DNA of 9,741 nucleotides from positions 1 through 9,741 of the forward strand of contig DATCSE010000031.1 of assembly GCA_036568605.1 (NCBI GenBank). Reading direction: 5' to 3'. Positions 1 to 5,582 of this stretch are shown one piece after another. Both the position numbers and the translations under genes were made by a program. The DNA is from DATCSE01 sp036568605 (GTDB lineage: Bacteria > Pseudomonadota > Gammaproteobacteria > Burkholderiales > Burkholderiaceae_C). Positions within the stretch are counted from its first letter, which is position 1. Each line of letters starts with the position of its first letter. The notes below the pieces were generated by a model. The model was not told the origin of the DNA. It was given only the letters and a program-made list of their open reading frames with translations, and did not search any database.

Positions 1-1017
1 GCGCTGTCGCAGGCGTTGCGAGAGGGCTGCGAGCCGCCCTCGCAGCTCGTGCGCTGCCTGGTCGCGCAGACGACCGTCGAGATGACGCTGCCGTTCGCCA
101 TCGGCGACTACACCGACTTCTACACCGGCATCCACCACGCGACGACGGTCGGCAAGCTGTTCCGCCCCGATGAGCCGCTGCTGCCGAACTACAAGTGGGT
201 GCCGATCGGCTACCACGGGCGCGCGTCGTCGATTGCGGTGAGCGGGCAGACGTTCCCGCGGCCGCTCGGGCAGACCAAGGGCGAGGGCGGAACGCCGCGC
301 TTCGGCCCCAGCCAGCGGCTGGACTACGAACTCGAGCTAGGCGCACTGATCGGCGTGGGTAACGAGCCCGGCACGCCGATCGCGATCGATGCGGCCGAGG
401 ATGCGCTGTTTGGCGTCGTGCTGCTGAACGACTGGTCGGCGCGCGACGTGCAGGCCTGGGAGTACCAGCCGCTCGGGCCGTTCCTGTCGAAGAACTTCGC
501 GACGACGATCTCGCCGTGGGTCGTCACGATGGAAGCGCTGGCGCCGTACCGCGAGCCGTTCGTGCGGCCGGCCGGCGACCCGCAGCCGCTGCCGTACCTG
601 GACAGTGCCGCGAACCGCGAGGCCGGCGCGCTCGCGATCACGCTCGAGACCTGGCTGCAGACCGCGGCCATGCGCAAGCAAGGCGAACCGGCCGTGCGGC
701 TGATGCAGTCGAACTTCCGCGATGCGTACTGGACGCTCGCACAGCTCGTGGCGCATCACACGGTCAACGGCTGCAACCTCGCGAGCGGCGATCTGCTCGG
801 CAGCGGCACGCAATCGGGCCCGCAGGACGGGCAGGGCGGCTCGCTGCTGGAGCTGTCGCATGGCGGCAAGCAGCCGCTGCGGCTGCCGAATGGCGAGACG
901 CGCACCTTCCTCGTCGATGGCGACACCGTGATCCTGCGCGCGTATTGCGAGCGCGACGGCCGCGCCCGCATCGGCTTCGGCGACTGCGCGGGGACCGTGC
1001 TGCCCGCGCGCCTCTGA
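1..1017 (+). CDS. fahA: Fumarylacetoacetase (5' end missing)
   Basis: Hydrolyses fumarylacetoacetate to fumarate and acetoacetate, the last step of tyrosine/homogentisate catabolism, in the cytoplasm. The frame is open from base 1 without a real start, so the N-terminal domain (about 80-90 residues of a usual ~420-430) lies outside the window. All active-site landmarks of the FAH family are visible. They are the metal-binding Asp in DYTDFY (codon 115-117), the general-base His six residues later in GIHH, and PIGYHGRASS. Next come the two metal-ligand Glu of LDYELELG, the NDWSARD Asp with the following Q and Y of VQAWEYQPLGPF, the Lys of FLSKNF, and the Thr of GSGTQSG. The end CAGTVLPARL matches the family C-terminus. 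The gene converges on the Mrr-like gene with only 12 bases between stop codons and no obvious terminator. Homogentisate dioxygenase (hmgA) often lies just upstream in this group, but that is outside the window. Confidence 0.97.
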   Translation, partial: ALSQALREGCEPPSQLVRCLVAQTTVEMTLPFAIGDYTDFYTGIHHATTVGKLFRPDEPLLPNYKWVPIGYHGRASSIAVSGQTFPRPLGQTKGEGGTPRFGPSQRLDYELELGALIGVGNEPGTPIAIDAAEDALFGVVLLNDWSARDVQAWEYQPLGPFLSKNFATTISPWVVTMEALAPYREPFVRPAGDPQPLPYLDSAANREAGALAITLETWLQTAAMRKQGEPAVRLMQSNFRDAYWTLAQLVAHHTVNGCNLASGDLLGSGTQSGPQDGQGGSLLELSHGGKQPLRLPNGETRTFLVDGDTVILRAYCERDGRARIGFGDCAGTVLPARL

Positions 1018-1029
1018 AAGCTACTGCCG

Positions 1030-1683
1030 TCAGACCAGCGGGCGCAGGCCTTTGCAGTCCGGATGGGCGATGCAGCCCCAGAAGCCGTGCCCGGCGTGGC
1101 TGCCGCGTTTGGCGGTGCGCATGCGCATCGCCTTGCCGCACAGCGGGCACGATGGTGATTCGGGCACCGCGCGGCGCACCGCCGGGGTGGTCACCGCGGG
1201 CTCGGCAACGGCGGTACGGCGGGCTGCTCGGATCGGCTCCAGCATGTTCTTCAGCGCAGTACCGTCGAGCAGCTGGATGCGTTCAGCACTGGCCATGCGG
1301 GTCGCCTCGCGCCCGATGCGGCCGAACGTGACGAGGAAGCCGCCGTTCGCTCCGCGTGCCTGCATCGCCTGCTGCAGCGTCTTCACGGCGCTGAGGCCGA
1401 CCTTCTTGTTCTGCCACGCCCTGCAGTAGACGAGGTAGGTCTCGCGCTCGCGGCGCAGCAGCAGATCGCCGCCGCTGGCGGCGCTGCGCCCGCCGGGGGC
1501 GTGATAGCCGCGGCGCACGAAGCCTTCGGTCACCAACTGCTCGAACTCGTCCCAGCCGATCTCCTCGATCGGCCCCGTGCCCGGCTGCTGGGCGGAGCTC
1601 TTGCTGTTGCGGCGCAGCGCGGTGAACAGCGGAATGTTCGAGAGCATGCGGGCCAGATCGGGTTTCATGTCGGCAAGGCGCAT
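1030..1683 (-). CDS. Mrr-like restriction-endonuclease-fold protein with C-terminal zinc finger, altered catalytic motif
   Basis: 217 residues from the chosen ATG; a second ATG at 1668 is equally possible, and an in-frame TTG at 1800 would add 39 residues that look non-coding. No start has a clear ribosome binding site. Residues 40-148 form an Mrr-type nuclease fold: IGWDEFEQLVTEGFVRRGY, then GGDLLL with the expected Asp (73), a beta strand ETYLVYCRAW, KVGLSAVKTL, GGFLVTFGRIGREATRMA and IQLLDGTAL. Residues 179-210 are a topoisomerase I-type zinc ribbon, CPLC ... FWGCIAHPDC. Related proteins in Burkholderiales usually read (V)QCK where this one reads VYCR (86-88), so both the Gln and the catalytic Lys are replaced. 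Many relatives also carry an N-terminal membrane helix, absent here. The family includes type IV restriction enzymes cutting modified DNA, but isolated copies like this have no settled role. Given the altered motif it may bind DNA without cutting. Confidence 0.85.
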   Translation of the reverse strand: MRLADMKPDLARMLSNIPLFTALRRNSKSSAQQPGTGPIEEIGWDEFEQLVTEGFVRRGYHAPGGRSAASGGDLLLRRERETYLVYCRAWQNKKVGLSAVKTLQQAMQARGANGGFLVTFGRIGREATRMASAERIQLLDGTALKNMLEPIRAARRTAVAEPAVTTPAVRRAVPESPSCPLCGKAMRMRTAKRGSHAGHGFWGCIAHPDCKGLRPLV

Positions 1684-1781
1684 CAAAGGCAGATTCGGAA
1701 GGGCGGACAACACGCAGATGCGAAACGCATCAACCTTTGGCGCTGCACGCTGTCGGTGAAGGTAATGCGAGTTTGAGCGGA

Positions 1782-1810
1782 CTTGTCGCTCTGGTTGCAA
1801 ATGATTTCAA
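1782..1810 (-). promoter_or_regulatory. Weak candidate promoter for the Mrr-like gene
   Basis: Read on the minus strand: TTGAAA (1805-1810), 17 bases, then GACAAG (1782-1787). The -35 matches the sigma-70 consensus at 5 of 6 positions; the -10 matches only 3 of 6. It lies about 100 bases before the chosen start. No better pair was found in this gap. Confidence 0.22.
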
Positions 1811-1822
1811 GCCATTCGCGTC

Positions 1823-1842
1823 CCGTGCGACAGATCGCACGG
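1823..1842. repeat. Perfect 8-bp inverted repeat (hairpin or operator)
   Basis: CCGTGCGA, a four-base spacer CAGA, then TCGCACGG. It sits in the 208-base gap between the small membrane-protein gene (ends at 1892) and the Mrr-like gene, both on the minus strand. It could be a transcription stop after the membrane gene, although no T run follows on either strand, or an operator for the Mrr-like gene. The rest of the gap shows only the weak promoter at 1782-1810. Confidence 0.45.
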
Positions 1843-1891
1843 TTGGTGTGTGGTAACGACGGCCCTGGCGACGAGCCGGCGCCGCGCGAGC

Positions 1892-2305
1892 TCAATGCGA
1901 GTGCAGTGCGCCGGGTCGTGTCGCGTTGACAAGCGCCGCGCGCCGCTCGGGTGGCGTTGCCGCCAGCATGGGCTCCGCAGGTTCGGCCACCACGATCGCG
2001 GTCGGGACGCGCATCGCGGATTGACGCAGCCCCAGCGCCGCGCTCATCAACCAGACCAGCGCGGTGAACACGCCGACGAGGCCGACGGCGAACGCGACCA
2101 GCATCGCGCCCGCGGTCCACTGCGGCGAATCGATCACGAACCATGCCGCGCTTGCGATGGCGATCAGGCCACCCGCGATACGCACGCGCTTGGGCGCGAT
2201 CTGGCCTTCGGCCAGCATGTAGCCTGTGCACGCGAGGAAGGCCAGCAGCAGATGCACCAGCGTCATCGAACGCAGGTTGTCGTACACATCGTGCAGCATC
2301 GCCAT
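1892..2305 (-). CDS. Small membrane protein of unknown function
   Basis: 137 residues. A strong Shine-Dalgarno GGAGGG (2310-2315) lies 4 bases before the ATG at 2305. A GTG at 2308 is too close to it, and an ATG at 2299 (spacing 10) is the alternative start. Three to four hydrophobic segments are visible in the chosen frame: about 15-32 (TLVHLLLAFLACTGYMLA), 42-58 (RIAGGLIAIASAAWFVI), and a long stretch 64-93 (TAGAMLVAFAVGLVGVFTALVWLMSAALGL) that may be one long or two short helices. The C-terminal 45 residues are polar and Ala/Pro/Arg-rich. I recognise no family and no functional motif. It is an inner-membrane protein by composition. It is transcribed divergently from the exported-protein gene at 2586 and in the same direction as the Mrr-like gene, 208 bases away. 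The clear RBS and membrane pattern support it being real. Confidence 0.75.
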   Translation of the reverse strand: MAMLHDVYDNLRSMTLVHLLLAFLACTGYMLAEGQIAPKRVRIAGGLIAIASAAWFVIDSPQWTAGAMLVAFAVGLVGVFTALVWLMSAALGLRQSAMRVPTAIVVAEPAEPMLAATPPERRAALVNATRPGALHSH

Positions 2306-2349
2306 CACACCCTCCAGCGGCCCCAGACCCTCGCGTGACCGTCGGCCTC

Positions 2350-2355
2350 ATTAAA
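2350..2355 (-). promoter_or_regulatory. Possible -10 element for the small membrane-protein gene
   Basis: TTTAAT on the minus strand matches the -10 consensus at 5 of 6 positions and lies 45 bases before the start at 2305. No recognisable -35 is seen 16-18 bases further up, so an activator would be needed or the match is chance. Confidence 0.25.
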
Positions 2356-2472
2356 CATTGCCTGTCGTGTCCGTGCGTTGTGCATCACCCTGCGAGCGTG
2401 TAGGAGTTGTGTGTCGTGTGCCGCGCCTGGCCCCAACGTTGTGGCGCACGCACGGCGGCGACCGTCCTCCTC

Positions 2473-2489
2473 TGTAAAGCCTGCGTAAA
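2473..2489 (+). promoter_or_regulatory. CpxR-like direct-repeat box before the exported-protein gene
   Basis: GTAAA (2474-2478), six bases GCCTGC, GTAAA (2485-2489): two direct half-sites 11 bp apart, one helical turn. This fits the published CpxR box GTAAA-N4-8-GTAAA and the general layout of OmpR-family response-regulator sites. It lies 96 bases upstream of the ATG at 2586, in the divergent gap. A related 16-base box occurs before the next gene (3103-3118). Confidence 0.45.
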
Positions 2490-2517
2490 GGGTCACGGTT
2501 CGATGGCATCGTGTCGT

Positions 2518-2541
2518 CGAACGCGGCGCGCGTCGCGTTCG
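2518..2541 (+). repeat. Perfect 8-bp inverted repeat in the leader of the exported-protein gene
   Basis: CGAACGCG, eight bases, CGCGTTCG. It lies 32 bases upstream of the Shine-Dalgarno of the gene at 2586, so it would fold in the 5' untranslated region. In a GC-rich genome such a repeat can arise by chance. It is reported because it is perfect and well placed. Confidence 0.35.
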
Positions 2542-2585
2542 TCTACCGAGGCCCATGCGTGGCCTCGTTCTGGAAGGAGAACGCG

Positions 2586-3032
2586 ATGAGAAAGATCTGG
2601 GCAGGTGCGGCACTGGCCGCTTGTGCGATGGCAGCGCCCGCGGCATTTGCGCAAACGAGCGTCGGCGTGTCGATCGGCATCAACCAGCCGGGCGTGTATG
2701 GCCGCATCAACATCGGCGATCTGCCGCCGCCGGCATTGGTGGCACCGCAGCCGGTGATCATCGCGCCGCCGCCGGTCGCGGTGCCGCGCCGGCCGATCTA
2801 CCTGTACGTGCCGGAGGCGCATCAGCGCGATTGGCGCCGCTACTGCGGCCGCTACGCCGCGTGCGGCCAGCCGGTGTACTTCGTGCGCGAGAGCTATGTA
2901 CGCGAGCGTTACGAGCACGAGCATCCTGGCTGGGAGCGTGGCCGCAAGCGCGGCTGGGACCGGCATGACGGCCCGCCCGGACATGATCGCGATCACGATC
3001 GCGGCCACGGCAAGGGCCACGGTCACGATTGA
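2586..3032 (+). CDS. Small exported protein with proline-rich middle and His/Asp-rich tail
   Basis: 148 residues. The start is set by the RBS AAGGAG (2574-2579), six bases before the ATG; the frame stays open further upstream but without coding character. Residues 1-22 are a typical Sec signal peptide (MRK, hydrophobic core, AFA|QT), so the product is periplasmic or exported. The mature part begins with SVGVSIGINQPGVYGRINIG, a glycine/valine-rich stretch seen in many small Burkholderiales exported proteins. A Pro-rich segment follows (47-70, with repeated APPP/APQP). Then comes a region with two Cys, CGRYAAC (87-93), able to form a disulfide. The C-terminal 40 residues are full of His, Asp, Arg and Gly (for example GHDRDHDRGHGKGHGHD), suggesting metal or polyanion binding. 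No enzyme motif is visible and the function is unknown. A CpxR-like box lies upstream, so envelope-stress control is conceivable. Confidence 0.85.
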   Translation: MRKIWAGAALAACAMAAPAAFAQTSVGVSIGINQPGVYGRINIGDLPPPALVAPQPVIIAPPPVAVPRRPIYLYVPEAHQRDWRRYCGRYAACGQPVYFVRESYVRERYEHEHPGWERGRKRGWDRHDGPPGHDRDHDRGHGKGHGHD

Positions 3033-3048
3033 TCGCAAGATCGCGCAA

Positions 3049-3073
3049 AGCGGCGCGCATCCTGTGCGCCGCT
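3049..3073 (+). terminator. Hairpin after the exported-protein gene
   Basis: A 10-bp stem, AGCGGCGCGC / GTGCGCCGCT with one G-T wobble, around a 5-base loop ATCCT, starts 17 bases after the stop codon at 3032. No T run follows on the plus strand, so it may act as a Rho-assisted stop or protect the 3' end rather than work as a classical terminator. Confidence 0.5.
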
Positions 3074-3093
3074 CCGCCGCCGTGTGGCGATCC

Positions 3094-3118
3094 TGACGCG
3101 CTTGTAATCCGCGCGTCA
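3094..3118 (+). promoter_or_regulatory. Inverted repeat containing a TGTAA-N5-GCGTCA box before the DUF4148-like gene
   Basis: TGACGCGC (3094-3101), nine bases TTGTAATCC, GCGCGTCA (3111-3118): a perfect 8-bp inverted repeat 61 bases before the ATG at 3180. Positions 3103-3118 also match the box before the previous gene (2473-2488) at 11 of 16 positions, sharing TGTAA and GCGT-A at the same spacing. It could be an operator or a hairpin. I see no convincing sigma-70 -35/-10 pair here. Confidence 0.4.
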
Positions 3119-3179
3119 CCCTGCGGAGCGCAGCTGCTTTCTATTGTCGAGCTCTATCCCAACCTGGATGGAGTCCGCC

Positions 3180-3689
3180 ATGAAAGCAAGAACCGTTTCT
3201 TCGTGGAGTGCGCTTGCGGCACTCGCTCTTGCCAGCGGTGCCGCACTGGCCGCAGACCCGCAAGACAGCGCGCGCAGCCGCGCCGACGTGGTGCACGAGA
3301 CGCTGGCCGCACGTGCCGCCGGCGGGCTCGCCCCGGCCGGTGAAATGCCGGTGCCTGCGGACGCGGTGTCGTCGAGCACTGCCGCCGCATCGACGCTGAC
3401 TCGCGACGCCGTGCAATCCGACGTGCGTGCGGCTCGCGCCGCGGGCGAGCTGATCCCCGCGGGAGAAGGCGTCGAATACGCGGCCGCACGGCAGGCAGCC
3501 TCGGTCAGCCTGGTCACACGTGCCGAAGTCAAGGCCAGCGTGATCGCCGCGCGCCGCGCCGGCGAACTGGTGCCGGCCGGCGAAGGGCCGGATGCCGAGC
3601 CCGAGCATGTCGCGAAGGCCGCAGCGCGCACGCGCACGGCGGCCCGCGACGAACCGGTGAACGCGCAGCAGCTCGCGAAGCGTCCGTGA
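3180..3689 (+). CDS. Exported DUF4148-like repeat protein
   Basis: 169 residues. The RBS TGGAG (3169-3173) is six bases before the ATG at 3180; an in-frame ATG at 3168 lacks an RBS. Residues 1-24 form a signal peptide with cleavage near GAALA|AD. The mature protein consists mostly of three copies of a ~23-residue unit at about 33-55, 74-96 and 113-135. Each starts (S/T)RxxV, continues with xxxAARxAGEL and ends (A/I/V)PAGE. This unit is the signature of DUF4148, small periplasmic proteins abundant in Burkholderiales that normally carry one such unit in about 100 residues. The tail (140-169) is charged and Ala/Arg-rich. The function of the family is unknown. The gene converges on the solute-receptor gene with 15 bases between stops. 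Confidence 0.85.
   Translation: MKARTVSSWSALAALALASGAALAADPQDSARSRADVVHETLAARAAGGLAPAGEMPVPADAVSSSTAAASTLTRDAVQSDVRAARAAGELIPAGEGVEYAAARQAASVSLVTRAEVKASVIAARRAGELVPAGEGPDAEPEHVAKAAARTRTAARDEPVNAQQLAKRP
3276..3584 (+). repeat. Three degenerate in-gene repeats of the DUF4148-like unit
   Basis: Units at 3276-3344, 3399-3467 and 3516-3584, each 69 bases, with centre-to-centre distances of 123 and 117 bases. At the protein level they share the pattern TR-x(2-3)-V-...-AARxAGEL-x-PAGE. The second and third copies are closest to each other, while the first is more diverged (AARAAGGLAPAGE). They have drifted beyond recent duplication. Confidence 0.8.
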
Positions 3690-3698
3690 GGCTCGGTC

Positions 3699-3717
3699 GC
3701 CCGCTCATCGAGCGGGC
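3699..3717. terminator. Hairpin between convergent genes, possibly bidirectional
   Basis: GCCCGCT, five-base loop CATCG, AGCGGGC: a perfect 7-bp stem lying 10 bases after the plus-strand stop at 3689. It also covers the TGA of the minus-strand solute-receptor gene (3705-3707). Its placement between convergent genes suggests termination from both sides, but no clear T run follows on either strand. Confidence 0.45.
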
Positions 3718-4493
3718 ATCATGCCTTTCGAACGAATGACGGCGGTCGCGTCGGCCGTGGCCAACGCCTCGACGAACGATGCGGCCGCTCGGCGGGCCGC
3801 GCTCTGTGCCGACACGGCTGCGCCATAGGTCGTGTAGTTCTGGATGTCGTCCGGCAACGGCCCGACAACGCTGACGCCGGCGACCGGCAGCAACTCGCTG
3901 ATCTGCTGGATCGCGAGTTCGGCTTCGCCGCTGACGACGCGCTCGGCGGACAGCCCGCCGGGCACCAGGACGGCCTTCGCGCGGACCGCATCGGCGATGC
4001 CCAGGCGCTGGAACAACCCGTCCAGGTAGATGCCGCTAGAGCCGCCCGCGGCCGGATCGATGTAGGCGATCTTGCGCGCCTTCAGCACCGCGTCCTTGAA
4101 CTGTTCGACCGTCTGCAGCGGCGGGTGCGGCGCGCCGGCCTGGACCGCGACGCCGATGCCCACTTTCGCGACCGGCGTGACGCTCGTGCGATCGACCCGG
4201 CCCTGGTCGGACAGCGTTGCCAGCGCCGGCATCGTGACGATCACGACATCGAAGGCTTCGCCGCCCTGGATGCGCTTGACCAGACCGCCGGCGGTGTCGC
4301 TCTGCAGCTCGACCCTGAGGCCGGTGCGAGCTTCGAATGCCGGTACCAGCGCGACGACGACTTGCTTGAAGGCGCCGGCGGTCAACACCTTCAGCGATGT
4401 CTGCGCGCCGGCCGATGCGATCAGCGTCCCGCACAGGATCGCGGCGGCCAGCCCGCGAAGCAGCGGGCGTCGTGGTGCGAAGGTCAGGCTCAT
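3705..4493 (-). CDS. Periplasmic molybdate-binding-like (ModA-type) solute receptor
   Basis: 262 residues. Residues 1-30 are a signal peptide (RR..LLRGLAAAILCGTLIASAGA|Q), so the product is periplasmic. The mature part has the class II solute-binding fold of the ModA/SBP_bac_11 group. Visible landmarks are LKVLTAGAFKQVVVALVPAFEARTG at its start, LVKRIQGGEAFDVVIVT (71-87), an IAYIDPAAGGSSGIYLDGLFQRLGI segment near 142-166, and the lobe-closing VVSGEAELAIQQISELLPV (187-204). ModA itself has a Ser at the start of the fold and another after the first helix; here the first motif reads TAGAFK, so the ligand need not be molybdate. No permease or ATPase gene lies nearby. The ATG overlaps the stop of the SnoaL-like gene (ATGA), which implies coupled translation. 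Relatives annotated as stand-alone receptors of this group are common in Burkholderiales and the ligand is unknown. The frame stays open upstream of 4493, but that part is antisense to nothing functional and overlaps the SnoaL gene. Confidence 0.87.
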   Translation of the reverse strand: MSLTFAPRRPLLRGLAAAILCGTLIASAGAQTSLKVLTAGAFKQVVVALVPAFEARTGLRVELQSDTAGGLVKRIQGGEAFDVVIVTMPALATLSDQGRVDRTSVTPVAKVGIGVAVQAGAPHPPLQTVEQFKDAVLKARKIAYIDPAAGGSSGIYLDGLFQRLGIADAVRAKAVLVPGGLSAERVVSGEAELAIQQISELLPVAGVSVVGPLPDDIQNYTTYGAAVSAQSAARRAAASFVEALATADATAVIRSKGMMPAR

Positions 4494-4864
4494 GCTTTCT
4501 TCGGCAGCCGCTGCGCCGGGTCGTAGAAGAACGTCTCCTCGGCGATGCGTTCGCCTTCCCAGCGCTGGTAGGCGAGCTCTTCCATGTGCGTGACCGTGCC
4601 GTCCAGCCAGTCGAAGTGGAAGATCCAGCGGATGACGACGTGGTCGCCGTTCACGAACACCGGCCGCACGCAGGTCGATGTGATGGACTTGGCCCGCGCG
4701 AGAACCCGGCGCTCGTTCGCGACATGCGCGTCGCGGCCGATGCGCGGCGGCGCCTGGTTTTCCTGCATGGACGAGTTCTCGGTGTAGAACTCCTCGCACG
4801 CCTGGTCGTGGGCGTTCTGTTCGACACGCGCGATGAAGCGCTCGAGTGTTGCGGCGGTGGGCAT
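4490..4864 (-). CDS. NTF2/SnoaL-like family protein
   Basis: 124 residues, a usual length for the nuclear transport factor 2-like alpha+beta cone fold. The helix LERFIARVEQNAHDQACEEFYTENSSMQENQAPPRIGRD is the standard opening, with the conserved Y/E-N and M-Q-E-N-Q pattern. It is followed by strands CVRPVFVNGDHVVIRWIFHFDWLDG, THMEELAYQRWEGERIAEETFFYDP. The ending (ERIAEETFFYDP) is typical. Members are cyclases, isomerases, hydratases or ligand binders, and the sequence does not say which. The start ATG has no clear Shine-Dalgarno. A small hairpin (CGGGCC-GATAT-GGCCCG, 4871-4887) sits just upstream. The gene lies 71 bases after the cupin gene and overlaps the solute-receptor gene by four bases, so the three probably form one operon. 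Confidence 0.87.
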   Translation of the reverse strand: MPTAATLERFIARVEQNAHDQACEEFYTENSSMQENQAPPRIGRDAHVANERRVLARAKSITSTCVRPVFVNGDHVVIRWIFHFDWLDGTVTHMEELAYQRWEGERIAEETFFYDPAQRLPKKA

Positions 4865-4870
4865 GGGCGT

Positions 4871-4887
4871 CGGGCCGATATGGCCCG
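4871..4887. repeat. Short hairpin in front of the SnoaL-like gene
   Basis: CGGGCC, GATAT, GGCCCG: a perfect 6-bp stem 6 bases before the ATG at 4864, where the ribosome would bind. It may lower initiation on this gene, or be chance in GC-rich DNA. Confidence 0.3.
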
Positions 4888-4935
4888 CGCATGATGAACC
4901 AATTCGGCGGCCGGTATGCGGACGCCCCGGGGCCG

Positions 4936-5439
4936 TCAGGGCTCGCCGTCCCAGTAATCCAGGCCGGCCCCACGGCGATCGATCACCTCGAATGGCGTGC
5001 TCTTGTCGAGGCTGCCTTCGGCGAGGTACTTGCCCGAGTCCGGGTACTCGCAGATCTCCGGCACCTCCATCGTGCTGATCGACAGGTACTTGAGCGGCGC
5101 GTCGGAGGTGTTGAGGATCTGGTGCGGGTACTCGGGCCCGGGCGGGATGAAGACCACGTCGCCGGGCTTCAGCGGCAGCATCTCGCCGGCGACCCGCAAT
5201 GTCCCGTTGCCTTCGAGGACGATGAACATCTCCTCCTGCGCATGGTGCAGGTGATACGGGCAGCCTCGTTTGCCGGGGGCCAGCACGTCAACCGACGCAC
5301 CGAGCTTGCGGGCGGCGGTGCCGCGTGCAAGGCGCGCGCCGACGGAGTCGTAGAGCGGTTCCCGCAACAGCCGCGTCGTCGGCGCTTCGTTGAAGTTGCG
5401 GATCAGGGCAGCGGCCAGGGCTTGGGCGCGATCGTTCAT
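4936..5439 (-). CDS. Single-domain cupin protein
   Basis: 167 residues. The start is set by AGGAG (5445-5449) five bases before the ATG. One cupin beta-barrel spans about residues 45-125. Motif 1 is YHLHHAQEEMFIVLEGNG, with metal ligands His63, His65 and Glu70 and the Gly77 of the consensus. Motif 2 is GDVVFIPPGPEYPHQILN, with the fourth ligand His106. The metal site is therefore complete, consistent with a metal-dependent enzyme or sugar/small-molecule binder. The C-terminal extension (130-167: EYPDSGKYLAEG ... GAGLDYWDGEP) recurs in a group of bacterial cupins of unknown substrate. It is the first gene of a probable three-gene unit with the SnoaL-like and solute-receptor genes. The 143-base gap before it shows no convincing promoter or terminator, so it could also be read through from the hybrid kinase. 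Confidence 0.92.
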   Translation of the reverse strand: MNDRAQALAAALIRNFNEAPTTRLLREPLYDSVGARLARGTAARKLGASVDVLAPGKRGCPYHLHHAQEEMFIVLEGNGTLRVAGEMLPLKPGDVVFIPPGPEYPHQILNTSDAPLKYLSISTMEVPEICEYPDSGKYLAEGSLDKSTPFEVIDRRGAGLDYWDGEP

Positions 5440-5582
5440 GCGGTCTCCTGACGATGGTGCGCAGAGTCGGCCCAGGATAGCCGAGCCCAGCGTCAGGCGT
5501 CTCCATCATCGTCGCAGCCTGCTCTTTGTCGCCAGCCGATCAGGCGATGCACGCAGCAACGGGCCGGCCGAAACCAAGTGCG

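Noticed and set aside
516..1331. Plus-strand frame running through the fumarylacetoacetase 3' end into the Mrr-like gene
   Set aside because: Arg/Ala-rich out-of-frame translation across two well-supported genes in other frames.
4494..4973. Upstream extension of the solute-receptor frame
   Set aside because: The ATG at 4493 begins a clear signal peptide and overlaps the SnoaL stop; the extension is Arg/His-rich shadow sequence over the SnoaL-like gene.
5440..5582. Promoter or terminator between kinase and cupin
   Set aside because: Only a GGCCGGCC palindrome and a weak TATCCT were seen; no -35 at proper spacing and no hairpin with a T run.
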